NCBI RefSeq assembly: GCF_030688855.1
Contig: NZ_JAUYZK010000003.1
Span: 111,756-175,755 of the forward strand
Length of the DNA stretch: 64,000 nt
From: Helicobacter cappadocius
Lineage (GTDB): Bacteria > Campylobacterota > Campylobacteria > Campylobacterales > Helicobacteraceae
Direction: 5' to 3'
In this document: in pieces, positions 46,694 to 54,823 of the stretch
How positions within the stretch are numbered: position 1 is the stretch's first letter
Layout of the letters: the number at the start of each line of letters is the position of its first letter
Made by a program: the position numbers and the translations under genes
Notes under the pieces: model-generated
Seen by the model: the letters and a program-made list of their open reading frames with translations, nothing else
Databases searched by the model: none
Told to the model about the DNA's origin: nothing

Positions 46694-47241
46694 GTGAATT
46701 AGAAATATTTGAATTAGGTTTAGCCTTAGCTAAAGCACTGGGCGGAGATAAAGAAGCTATAGCAGATATTGCACTGCTTTATAGAAGACACCCTGAAATG
46801 TTTGAAAACTTTCAAGATGTAGTTAAAACGATTGAAGAAGTGATCAAAGACCCTGAGATTATTATGAAAAATCCAAAAGCTAAAAATGATCAAGATTTCA
46901 TAGTAGCTAAAAAACTGAATGAGAAAAAAATGGGGGATATTGGAATCAGAAATGAAGATGGAATAAATATGATTTTTCACGCAAATAAAATCAATGTTAA
47001 GAAATTCAAGCAATTTGAAAAAAAGCAGTTGATGGTAGGGACGCCCAACTCCTACACTCAAGCCCAAAGTCTTGACGAGCGACTGGTGCAAAAGCACATT
47101 TCATCACCTGCTCGGGATATTCTACCACAAACTGATAAATCACAGGAGACACAAAAATCTCAATTATCTAACACCCAAAAACCCAAGTATAAGGAGAATG
47201 AAAATGAATCTACCCCTAATAAACCCCACAAAAGGAGATAA
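46690..47241 (+). CDS. Family 3 array protein, copy 3
   Basis: A 183-residue third copy, again overlapping the previous stop by ATGA and sharing the first 180 bases. The core (PKAKNDQDFIVAKKLNEKKMGDIGIRNEDGINMIFHANKINVKKF) differs from both others. The palindromic insert is nearly the same as in copy 2. The tail is PNKPHKRR, encoded by CACAAAAGGAGA, which is also the ribosome site for the following gene. It closes the array. Confidence 0.55.
   Translation: MSELEIFELGLALAKALGGDKEAIADIALLYRRHPEMFENFQDVVKTIEEVIKDPEIIMKNPKAKNDQDFIVAKKLNEKKMGDIGIRNEDGINMIFHANKINVKKFKQFEKKQLMVGTPNSYTQAQSLDERLVQKHISSPARDILPQTDKSQETQKSQLSNTQKPKYKENENESTPNKPHKRR
47035..47097. repeat. Three-hairpin palindromic element, copy D
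   Basis: GTAGG/CCTAC (47035-47055), GCCC/GAGC with one mismatch (47062-47080) and GTGC-AAAA-GCAC (47086-47097). Confidence 0.55.
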
Positions 47242-47243
47242 AA

Positions 47244-47528
47244 ATGACTGAAGAACAAGTAACCCAAGAGCAATCTAAAGATTTTAAAAACAATGAAAAT
47301 ATTAAAAAAACAGGAGATAAAAAAATGGAAAAAAATAAAACAGCTAATGTAAAACTCACTGAAATAGATGATTTGTTAGAAGAAAACATCGTTCCTAATC
47401 AAAATATCATTGCTCAATACAATCGAAAAAAAGAAGAGGCTAAAAAACTCAAAGTCAAGCTTGAACGCTTGATGGGAGAAATAAAAGTCTTAGGAAACAA
47501 AATCAAAGGCATAAGCGAGGCAGTATGA
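47244..47528 (+). CDS. Small coiled-coil protein before virB11, unknown
   Basis: A 94-residue charged protein. The first 35 residues are Lys/Asn/Glu-rich and disordered; residues 36-94 form one long helix with heptad-like spacing (YNRKKEEAKKLKVKLERLMGEIKVLGNKIKGI). It lies 2 bases after the array and overlaps virB11 by 4 bases. It might be an adaptor or chaperone for the array products or a VirB11 partner; nothing in the sequence decides this. Confidence 0.5.
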   Translation: MTEEQVTQEQSKDFKNNENIKKTGDKKMEKNKTANVKLTEIDDLLEENIVPNQNIIAQYNRKKEEAKKLKVKLERLMGEIKVLGNKIKGISEAV

Positions 47529-48487
47529 TAACTCAAAGCACAAGTGTTGGGGGAAGCAGAATTTTACAAGTGCTAGTGCAGAAATTACACCCTTATTTAT
47601 CTCAAGACATTAATGAGATCCAATTTAACGGGGCAAAAATGATGTATTTAGTCAAAGGAAGTTCTTATGAAAAAGTGCAAGAAGATTTATTTGATGAACG
47701 CTTTTTGATGAATTTTTGCGAACAACTAGCTAATTCTAGGAATTTGTTTTTTAATTTACAAGTGCCACATCTAAGTTGTTCTATTCCTCATACGCGTTAT
47801 AGAGTGAATGCCCTGCACCCAAGCATCACCGCTCAAAACAAACTCGCCTTGTGTATTCGGATTCCTAATGAAAGTAAATTTCCCATACAAGCCTTTAAAT
47901 TAGGAGATAAAGTGCAGGACAAAGGAATTTCTTATGAAGATATTTTAAATCTTGTAATAGAAGCTAAAAATATTTTAGTTAGTGGTGGAACTGCAAGTGG
48001 AAAGACAAGCTTTGTGAATAGTTTGATTGAAAAAATTCCACTAGATGAGAGGGTCATTACTATCGAAGATTCCCCCGAATTGCATTTAAAAAATCCTAAT
48101 TTGGTTTCTATTTTGGTAGGCAAAAATGAAGATTCCAACTACTCTTATGAAACAGCCCTCAATGATGCAATGAGAATGTCCCCTCAAAGGCTTTTATTAG
48201 GAGAGATTGATACCAAAAATGTCTCTTTGTTTTTAAGATTAGCTAACACAGGGCATAGCGGAATGATTTCTACCCTTCATAGTAATTCTGTACAAGATGC
48301 TATTTTTGCTATCAATCTCAATATAAAAATCGGCTCTAAAAAAGACATTGATAGCAAAGACTTGCTAGATTTTTTTGTTCGAGGAATGGACAATATTATT
48401 CAAATCAAAAAAATAGGAAATGAACGAGTGATAGAAGATGTCCTAAATGTGAAAAAAGATCTAAAAAAGCTATTAGCAGATATTTGA
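47525..48487 (+). CDS. virB11: VirB11 T4SS traffic ATPase
   Basis: A 320-residue hexameric ATPase at the inner membrane that switches the T4SS between pilus building and substrate transfer. Walker A GGTASGKTSF near residue 153, the Asp box (VITIEDSPEL), Walker B-type RLLLGEI and the His box (GHSGMISTLHSNS) are all present. The start ATGA overlaps the coiled-coil gene. The array is therefore embedded between virB10 and virB11 on one transcript. Confidence 0.95.
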   Translation: MITQSTSVGGSRILQVLVQKLHPYLSQDINEIQFNGAKMMYLVKGSSYEKVQEDLFDERFLMNFCEQLANSRNLFFNLQVPHLSCSIPHTRYRVNALHPSITAQNKLALCIRIPNESKFPIQAFKLGDKVQDKGISYEDILNLVIEAKNILVSGGTASGKTSFVNSLIEKIPLDERVITIEDSPELHLKNPNLVSILVGKNEDSNYSYETALNDAMRMSPQRLLLGEIDTKNVSLFLRLANTGHSGMISTLHSNSVQDAIFAINLNIKIGSKKDIDSKDLLDFFVRGMDNIIQIKKIGNERVIEDVLNVKKDLKKLLADI

Positions 48488-48510
48488 TTTTAATTGATAA
48501 AGGAGAAAAA

Positions 48511-49050
48511 ATGAGTGAAAATGAAATGAAACAAAAAATAGATAACTCTAAAAAACATAAACTCATCGATGGAAAAAAAATATTTTTTGTGTTAGACCCT
48601 AAAGCCTATGAAAGTCTTAAAAACAACTCCAAAGAGAATTCTCTAACGATGACCAAATTTTTAGAAAAGATGTTGCTAGAAAAATCTCAAGAAAATAATG
48701 AAAATGTCTCTAGGATTTTTGCACTCACTAAACTTAATAAAGGACTTTATGAAGGTACAAATGCGACTTATTCTAACATCAATCAAATAGCATATTCACT
48801 TAATATTCAAAAACTCCTTGATGGAGGAGAAATAAACGATTTATCTAAAATAGATTTAAAAAATATCTCTGTTCAATTACAAAATCTATGCAATGACATC
48901 ACTAGCTTGAGAATTCTTATTTTAGAGTTTTTGCTTATTTTAGACAACAATGGCATCGAGACAAAAAAAATCAAAAATAAACTTCAAAAATACAAAAATC
49001 AAATCAAAAAAGAAGATCAAAAAATATCTCAGGAGAACACCAATGTTTAA
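48511..49050 (+). CDS. MobC-like relaxosome accessory protein (putative)
   Basis: A 179-residue protein. Residues 15-55 (KKIFFVLDPKAYESLKNNSKENSLTMTKFLEKMLLEKS) fit a ribbon-helix-helix DNA-binding amino domain; the middle contains the ATYSNINQIAYSLN pattern of MobC-type mobilisation proteins; the end is a helix with basic residues. I choose ATG 48511 after AAAGGAG rather than an upstream TTG. MobC proteins bend the transfer origin for the relaxase. The position just before virD4 supports this. No relaxase is in the window. Confidence 0.55.
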   Translation: MSENEMKQKIDNSKKHKLIDGKKIFFVLDPKAYESLKNNSKENSLTMTKFLEKMLLEKSQENNENVSRIFALTKLNKGLYEGTNATYSNINQIAYSLNIQKLLDGGEINDLSKIDLKNISVQLQNLCNDITSLRILILEFLLILDNNGIETKKIKNKLQKYKNQIKKEDQKISQENTNV

Positions 49051-51475
49051 AAATAAAAAATATCTACCCTTGTATTATTTTATCGCCATCATCTTATTTC
49101 CCTTTGTTTTTGGATATATGCTAGATATTTTTTTCCATCTAGGAAGTTTCCAAAAAAACTATGAATTTCAAAAGCTTATTTTTAGCAACCTATCCTCCTT
49201 TAAAAGCTTTAAGCTAGGAGTATATTTGAGTGCTATTTTTGGTTTAGCTCCCCTTATAGCCTTATTTGTGCTAACTATGCCAAAGAATTCATCCACTACG
49301 CACGGAAAAGCAAAGTGGGCAGTCAAATCTGATATTGAGAACTATCGTTTTGTTTTGAGTGATTTTCTAAAAGATTTCTTCAAACTCATCAATCCTATCA
49401 ATTTTTTTAGTGCAAATAAAATGACAAAAAACCTAAAAGAGTTTTTAAAGCTTGGAATGAAAAAGAAAAACAAAATGAAGCTCAACTTTGATGATGGTTT
49501 TAAGCTAGGACTTTGGGATAATCTTTTAGATAAAAAACCTGTTTATTTTAGCGAACCTCTTTCAGCCCTTATCATAGCTCCGCCTGGTAGTGGAAAGACA
49601 GCTGCTATTGCTATACCTAATTTATTGCACTTACCTACAAGTTGTATCGTGCTTGATATTAAAGGGGAATTACACGATTTGACCGCTGGTTATAGACAAA
49701 AAGCACTTAAAAATAAAATCTTAGTTTTTGATCCTTTTGGTAAAGATAACACACTCAAATTCAACCCATTTGATAAACGCATTGTAGAAAAACTAGATTT
49801 TAATGCAAGAAGAAGATTGGTAGAAGAAGTAGCACAAACTATTTTTGTAGAAGAAAAAAACTCTGACCCGCATTGGATTAATCAAGGAAGAAACCTATTT
49901 ATTTTTTATGCACTTTATGACTTATCTGTATATGGAGAATCCAATCTTTTTAGAATCGCAACAGCTACAATGAGGGATTATAAACCCTATATCCACCCTC
50001 TAAGTCCTCAATATGCAAAATTATGGAAACACGATGATGAGGGAATACTAATACTTAAAAATGGTTTACCTATTCAAAAAGAAAATAGCGATCCTGAAAA
50101 ATTGTTTTTTGAACAAGTTAGCGAACAAATTTATCTTGATCCTAATGATCCTAGAAATTATTCTTTAAAAGCAAGAGAACAAGACCCTGACTTAGATGAA
50201 GACAAACCTGAAAATGAAAAACAACCCAAAAATAGAAGGCTTGATGAAATAGTAAAAGATTATGCAAGGGCTTGGTCAGGGGGAAGCGGGGGCGATGAAT
50301 TTTCTTCTATCAAATCCACATACAATAGAACAATGGGAGTTTTTACAAGCTATCAAGTTAAAAATGCCACTGATGGAATGAGTTTTGAATATGAAGATTT
50401 TAGAAATGAAAACATCACTCTTTATGTAAAAATTGCTCAAACTGATATTAATACCTTAGCACCTCTTATTAGAATATTGCTTGAATCGATTGCTAAAAAT
50501 CTCCTTTTAAAAGAAAGCAAAAAACAAAGTGAGAGGATTTACTTCATACTTGATGAATTTGTCAGATTTGGAAAACTTGAATTTTTGCTAGAAATGCCCG
50601 CTCTTTCTCGAAGTTATGGAGTCGTAGTGCTTTTTATCACTCAAAGCAATGCACTCATTGAAAAATACTACTCTGAAAAAGACGCTGAAATACTTGGAGC
50701 AACTGTTAATTACAAAATTATTTTTAAAACTGATCATAAATATGCAAAATCCATATCAGAAGAGATCGGAAAATACACGCGAAATACCAAAAGTTATTCT
50801 ACTGAAAAAAATAGCCTCATATTTGGCGGAACAAGCACTTATAACAAAGAAGGCAAAGAACTTGTAAGCGAACAAGATATTTTAAATCTCAATGAAGATG
50901 AAGTCATCATTTTAGTTAAAGGTTTTCAAGCTACTCCAGTTAAGCTCAAGGCAAATTATTATTATAAAGACCAAGAAATGCTTGGAAAAATCAATTGGGA
51001 ATGCAAAAAAGAAGAGACACTGACAACTCAAAATTCAAACTTTAATAACAAAATTAAAGCTATTCCTTTAGCAGAAAAAACCATCGAAGAGGCAAAATTA
51101 TTAGAGCAAGAAGGAAAACTGCAAGAACAAGAATATGCAAACAATCCTCAAGATGAAGAAAATCTAGCAATGGAACAAAAACGATACATAGAACAACAAA
51201 AACAAGAAGAATACTTTAAAGAGAGAAAAATCAAATACGAATACGCAAAATTATTTAATGACTTAGATGATACACATATCTATCCTCCTTATCCAAATAA
51301 AGATAAAAAAGAATATGTTTTAGAGCTTACAGATAAGGAAATTCTAGTGAGATTAATGCCTCCTTCTACTTCTAAAGATATTAATCCAACTCTTATTAAT
51401 AAGCTTGAAAAAGAGCCTGAAATAGAGATGGCAAGACAAAAAGGCTTAAGTGTAAAAATCGAGCCTGTTGGATAG
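49043..51475 (+). CDS. virD4: VirD4/TraG coupling protein
   Basis: Inner-membrane ATPase (810 residues) that selects substrates for the T4SS. Two amino-terminal membrane helices (about 8-28 and 52-75) precede Walker A APPGSGKTAA near residue 178, Walker B FILDEF near 500 and the LEMPALSRSYGVVVLFITQS segment. A charged insert of about 60 residues (EQDPDLDEDKPENEKQPKNRR) and a Glu/Gln-rich carboxy end are extra. The start is ATG 49043 behind CAGGAG, overlapping the MobC-like stop. It should recognise basic carboxy tails such as those in the upstream array. Confidence 0.93.
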   Translation: MFKNKKYLPLYYFIAIILFPFVFGYMLDIFFHLGSFQKNYEFQKLIFSNLSSFKSFKLGVYLSAIFGLAPLIALFVLTMPKNSSTTHGKAKWAVKSDIENYRFVLSDFLKDFFKLINPINFFSANKMTKNLKEFLKLGMKKKNKMKLNFDDGFKLGLWDNLLDKKPVYFSEPLSALIIAPPGSGKTAAIAIPNLLHLPTSCIVLDIKGELHDLTAGYRQKALKNKILVFDPFGKDNTLKFNPFDKRIVEKLDFNARRRLVEEVAQTIFVEEKNSDPHWINQGRNLFIFYALYDLSVYGESNLFRIATATMRDYKPYIHPLSPQYAKLWKHDDEGILILKNGLPIQKENSDPEKLFFEQVSEQIYLDPNDPRNYSLKAREQDPDLDEDKPENEKQPKNRRLDEIVKDYARAWSGGSGGDEFSSIKSTYNRTMGVFTSYQVKNATDGMSFEYEDFRNENITLYVKIAQTDINTLAPLIRILLESIAKNLLLKESKKQSERIYFILDEFVRFGKLEFLLEMPALSRSYGVVVLFITQSNALIEKYYSEKDAEILGATVNYKIIFKTDHKYAKSISEEIGKYTRNTKSYSTEKNSLIFGGTSTYNKEGKELVSEQDILNLNEDEVIILVKGFQATPVKLKANYYYKDQEMLGKINWECKKEETLTTQNSNFNNKIKAIPLAEKTIEEAKLLEQEGKLQEQEYANNPQDEENLAMEQKRYIEQQKQEEYFKERKIKYEYAKLFNDLDDTHIYPPYPNKDKKEYVLELTDKEILVRLMPPSTSKDINPTLINKLEKEPEIEMARQKGLSVKIEPVG

Positions 51476-51477
51476 TA

Positions 51478-51570
51478 ATGAACAACTTTTACCAAATATT
51501 CAAAATATTAAAGATTCTAAGAATGATTAGAAGGGTATTTAGGACTTCTAGCAAAAGGAGAAAAAAATGA
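51478..51570 (+). pseudogene. Remnant of an array gene tail between virD4 and topA
   Basis: A 30-codon frame ending TSSKRRKK. Its last 27 bases (ACTTCTAGCAAAAGGAGA...) match the family 2 ending ACTCCTAGCAAAAGGAGA. The amino part resembles nothing. It overlaps the next remnant by ATGA exactly as intact array genes do. Confidence 0.5.
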
Positions 51571-51641
51571 GTGAATTAGAAATATTTGAATTAGGAATAA
51601 AACCCAACAAAAGGATAACCAATGCAACAACTAAAAGATAG
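51567..51641 (+). pseudogene. Internally deleted family 3 gene before topA
   Basis: The first 30 bases (MSELEIFELG) are identical to the three family 3 genes; then the sequence jumps to AAACCCAACAAAAGGA, matching the family 3 copy 3 ending AAACCCCACAAAAGGA. Only 24 codons remain. Its AAAAGG now provides the topA ribosome site, whose start lies inside it. Confidence 0.6.
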
Positions 51642-53541
51642 CATTATCATCATCGAATCACCTAATAAAATCAAAAAAATACAATCTCTAACAGGAGCGA
51701 AAGTTTTAGCCACTGCTGGGCATTTTTTGGAACTCAAAGATATTGAAGTTTCTAAAAATTTTGCTCCTATTTTTGATTATATGGAAACTAAGAAGAAAAA
51801 CATCGCCTATTACATCAATAGTTGCAAAGATAAGAAGGTTTATATCGCAACAGACCCTGATAGAGAAGGATATGGGATTGGCTATATGTTTTATCATAAA
51901 ATCAAAAATTTAGCTAAAGAAGTCTATCGAGCAGAGTTTCATGAAATCACAGAAAGTGGTATTACTAAAGGATTGAAAGAAGCAGTTTTATTTGCTCAAA
52001 CTAATAAAAAATACTACGAAGCATTTTTAGGAAGAAGGGTAAGTGATATGTTTATAGGTTATTCTCTATCCCCTTATATCTCTAAAATGCTTAATATCAA
52101 AGCTCTCTCAGCAGGAAGAGTGCAAACTCCTGCATTGGGGCTGATTGTCCAAAGAGAAGAAGCCATTAATAATTTTAATTCTTTATCTGCTGAAGAGAAG
52201 AAGAGCTATGCACTTAATAGCAATATATTTTTGTTTGGTAAAGAATACACACTCAAACACATCAAAGATTCAAAAGAATTCAAATTTGAAAACAAAGAGG
52301 AAGCTCAAAAAGAATTAGATAAACTCAAAGAAGCTCAAAGTGCGGTTTTAACTTCTATAGAAAAAAAAGAAAGCAAAGAAGCTCCTCCTAAACCCTTCAG
52401 TACTTCTAAACTCCTCAAAGCAGGTTCTAAAGCTTTAAATATTTCCACTAAAGAAGTTCAAAACATTGCTCAAAAGCTTTTTGAAGCAGGGCTTATTACA
52501 TATATAAGAACTGATTGTGAATTCATTTCACAAGAGTATCTAAAAGAACATCAGAAATTTTATGAACCTATCTATAATGATATTTATGAATACACAACCT
52601 ATAGTGCAGGTAAAAACTCACAAGCAGAAGCACACGAAGCAATTAGGATTACTCATCCACATAGATTTGAGGATTTAAATAATATTTGTGAAAAAGAAGG
52701 CATTAAAAGTGAGAATGAAAAAAAGCTCTATGAACTCATTTTTAAAAATACTATTTGTTCTCAATGCAAAAGTGCAATTTATGAAAACACCACACTCACT
52801 TTTAATATCAGGCTCACTTCTTTTGTTTTGAAGTTTAAAAATCTCAAAGAGGCAGGGTATTTAGATGCTTTTAAAAAAGATGCTCAAAAAGATTCTGAAG
52901 ATAAAGATGAAGAGAGTATAGAGAGAATCAACACTGATAGATTACAAATAAATGATCTCTTCGATATAAAAAACATCTTTATCAAAGAAATAGCTAAAAC
53001 CCCTCCAAAACGCTATGTGGAATCTGATTTTATTGAAGTGTTAGAAAAAAATGGAATTGGAAGACCTAGCACTTATGCAACCTATCTTCCAACCTTGCAA
53101 AACAAAGAATATATCAGCATTGATGGCAAAAAAAGAGAAATCACTCCAACACCTAGAGGAACAGAAGTGGTGAATTTCTTTAAAAACAATGTTCATAAAT
53201 GGATATTAGATATTGAATTCACTAAAAAAATGGAAGAAAAGCTAGATGATATTACTTCAAATAAAGCAAGTTATTTAGAATTTATGCAAGAGTTAGAAGA
53301 AAAACTAGGAAGTGAAGTGGGAAAATTTGGAAATAAAAAAGATGAAGATAAAGACAAAAAAACTTCTAAACGCATTCCTCCTAGCTCTAAACAGATTGAT
53401 TTTGTAAAAGCGATTGCTAGTAGATTGAAATTGCCTTTACCAAAAGACCTAGAAAAAGATTGCTATGTTGCCAAAGACTTTATTGATAAACATATCGCAG
53501 AGTTTAATAAAGCTAAAAAGCAAGAGAATCAGAAGAAGTGA
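51622..53541 (+). CDS. topA: Element-encoded DNA topoisomerase I (TopA type)
   Basis: Type IA topoisomerase of 639 residues. The TOPRIM domain (SIIIIESPNKIKKIQ, ATDPDREGYGIG), the SAGRVQTPALG motif and the active-site Tyr in LITYIRTD are intact. It ends with a short extra segment (SSKQIDFVKAIASRLKLPLPKD) and lacks the Cys4 zinc fingers of chromosomal TopA. Elements with a T4SS often carry such a gene after virD4; it may relax DNA during transfer. The adjacent array remnants lie in its leader. Confidence 0.93.
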   Translation: MQQLKDSIIIIESPNKIKKIQSLTGAKVLATAGHFLELKDIEVSKNFAPIFDYMETKKKNIAYYINSCKDKKVYIATDPDREGYGIGYMFYHKIKNLAKEVYRAEFHEITESGITKGLKEAVLFAQTNKKYYEAFLGRRVSDMFIGYSLSPYISKMLNIKALSAGRVQTPALGLIVQREEAINNFNSLSAEEKKSYALNSNIFLFGKEYTLKHIKDSKEFKFENKEEAQKELDKLKEAQSAVLTSIEKKESKEAPPKPFSTSKLLKAGSKALNISTKEVQNIAQKLFEAGLITYIRTDCEFISQEYLKEHQKFYEPIYNDIYEYTTYSAGKNSQAEAHEAIRITHPHRFEDLNNICEKEGIKSENEKKLYELIFKNTICSQCKSAIYENTTLTFNIRLTSFVLKFKNLKEAGYLDAFKKDAQKDSEDKDEESIERINTDRLQINDLFDIKNIFIKEIAKTPPKRYVESDFIEVLEKNGIGRPSTYATYLPTLQNKEYISIDGKKREITPTPRGTEVVNFFKNNVHKWILDIEFTKKMEEKLDDITSNKASYLEFMQELEEKLGSEVGKFGNKKDEDKDKKTSKRIPPSSKQIDFVKAIASRLKLPLPKDLEKDCYVAKDFIDKHIAEFNKAKKQENQKK

Positions 53542-53560
53542 GAGGGAAAAAATAATCCTG

Positions 53561-53654
53561 AAAAAATCTTCAAACCTCTGTTTATATAAGGGAATAAAAG
53601 GCGTGTAAATGGCTTTATTTGTGGGTTTTAAGCCCTTTAGCAGTGGCATAATAT
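53561..53654 (+). promoter_or_regulatory. Repeated promoter module, copy 1
   Basis: About 94 bases similar to 62263-62357: a TTTATATAAGGGA box, AAAAGGCGT, the hairpin GTGGGTTTTAAGCCC and, at the end, an extended -10 TGGCATAAT (CATAAT 53647-53652). It precedes the 66-residue gene. Confidence 0.6.
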
Positions 53655-53680
53655 GTTCATCAAAAGATAAAGGATAGAAC

Positions 53681-53881
53681 ATGAATTTAGAAACAACTTA
53701 TCAAAATTCAAGAAGTTTAGCCAAAGAATATTTGGCATTAGATATTAAGGATAAACAAGATTTTTTAGCAGAAGTTTTTTCTGAGATGGAGATTCCCTAT
53801 GTTTTGGAAGATATTAATAATGCACTCAAGATTATCCATAAAGAGTGGTTTTGTTTTGATGTGATTGATAAAAGAAAATAA
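53681..53881 (+). CDS. Small acidic protein, unknown
   Basis: A 66-residue helical protein (SRSLAKEYLALDIKDKQDFLAEVFSEMEIPYVLEDINNALKIIHKEWFCFDVI) with no known motif. It is preceded by AAAGGA and by the repeated promoter module also found before the 213-residue gene at 62,384. Its acidity and size are in the range of anti-restriction or accessory proteins of mobile elements, but that is only an analogy. Confidence 0.5.
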   Translation: MNLETTYQNSRSLAKEYLALDIKDKQDFLAEVFSEMEIPYVLEDINNALKIIHKEWFCFDVIDKRK

Positions 53882-53890
53882 GGGGGTACA

Positions 53891-53991
53891 ACAAATGCAG
53901 TATTTAACCTCTCCGCCATTTTTTATTTTTGTGAGGTATTTTTGGTTTTTGCATTTGTCTTAGTTTTTAAGACTTGATATGTTTGTATCAA
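53891..53991. other. Three consecutive hairpins upstream of ssb: candidate oriT or structured RNA
   Basis: ACAAATGCA (53891-53899) pairs with TGCATTTGT (53950-53958), enclosing ACCTC/GAGGT (53907-53911, 53933-53937). Then GTCTTA/TAAGAC (53957-53973) and TTGATA/TATCAA (53974-53991) follow directly. No gene covers this stretch (53882-54037). Confidence 0.45.
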
Positions 53992-54037
53992 TTTATGGTT
54001 TATCTATAAGGGGATACATAAGATAAAGGATTAACAA

Positions 54038-54229
54038 ATGAATAAAATGAATTTAGAACTGGATATGGAAAAGCTTAGCAAAGAAGAACTAATGGCGTTG
54101 AAAAATGATTTAGAGAACAATTTGGATGAATACACTAAATTAGATAAAAAAGGCATTGAAATTGATCCAGAGTTGCTATTTAAGACACAATCGTGCTTAC
54201 TCATGATTGATGAATTATTAAGTGCTTAA
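54038..54229 (+). CDS. Small helical protein upstream of ssb, unknown
   Basis: A 63-residue protein (LELDMEKLSKEELMALKNDLENNLDEYTKLDKKGIEIDPELLFKTQSCLLMIDELL), two or three charged helices. Start ATG behind AAAGGA. It lies 66 bases before ssb. No motif seen. Confidence 0.45.
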   Translation: MNKMNLELDMEKLSKEELMALKNDLENNLDEYTKLDKKGIEIDPELLFKTQSCLLMIDELLSA

Positions 54230-54295
54230 GGGTTTATTAGTGTATCTCACCCCTTATAAGTGGCAAGGAATAAAAAATAAAATAAAGGATAAAAA

Positions 54296-54766
54296 ATGTA
54301 TAACAAAGTGATTATGATTGGAAATTTGACTCGTAATATTGATTTAAAATATTTGCCTAGTAGTGGTATGGCATTGGCAGTTATGGGACTTGCTAGTAAT
54401 CGCAGGTTCAAGAAACAAGATGGATCACAAGGCGAAGAGGTGTGTTTTATAGATGTGAAGTTATTTGGAAGAGCTGCTGAAGTAGCAAATCAATACCTTA
54501 GAAAAGGATCAAAAGTCCTCATTGAAGGAAGGTTGCATTTAGAGACTTGGAGCGATCAAAATGGAGATAAAAAAAGCAAACATATCATTATGGCAGAATC
54601 CATGAAGATGTTAGATGGCAAAAGCGATTCAGATTCAAATGATAATGCAACTGTGGTAGATAATAATAATCAAGTATCGAAAACCCAAAACAACACACAG
54701 ACAAATCCTGTGAATATGGAAATCACAGATACTATCAGCATTACTGATGAAGAACTTCCCTTTTAA
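54296..54766 (+). CDS. ssb: Single-stranded DNA-binding protein
   Basis: A 156-residue SSB with an OB fold ([38 protein letters not shown]... [22 protein letters not shown]), a disordered Asn/Asp linker and the acidic tip DEELPF that recruits partner proteins. It protects the transferred strand during conjugation; the host keeps its own copy elsewhere. A terminator overlaps its stop. Confidence 0.93.
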   Translation: MYNKVIMIGNLTRNIDLKYLPSSGMALAVMGLASNRRFKKQDGSQGEEVCFIDVKLFGRAAEVANQYLRKGSKVLIEGRLHLETWSDQNGDKKSKHIIMAESMKMLDGKSDSDSNDNATVVDNNNQVSKTQNNTQTNPVNMEITDTISITDEELPF

Positions 54767-54784
54767 TTCAAAGGGGATTTTTAA
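54758..54784 (+). terminator. Terminator overlapping the ssb stop
   Basis: CCCTTT/AAAGGG stem with a six-base loop containing the stop codon, followed by ATTTTT. Confidence 0.7.
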
Positions 54785-54823
54785 TCAATAATATATTATG
54801 GAAATTATTTTAAAGGAACTAAA

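Noticed and set aside
46157..47097. Minus-strand open frames repeated three times opposite the family 3 genes
   Set aside because: They recur only because the plus-strand copies recur; no ribosome site and Phe/Ser-rich composition typical of antisense reading.
44402..47241. Tandem repeats considered as a CRISPR or satellite array
   Set aside because: The repeat units are whole genes of about 570 bases with open frames and own ribosome sites; there are no short regular repeats with spacers.
48511..49050. The gene before virD4 as a relaxase
   Set aside because: It is too short and lacks the His triad and Tyr motifs; only MobC-type features are seen.
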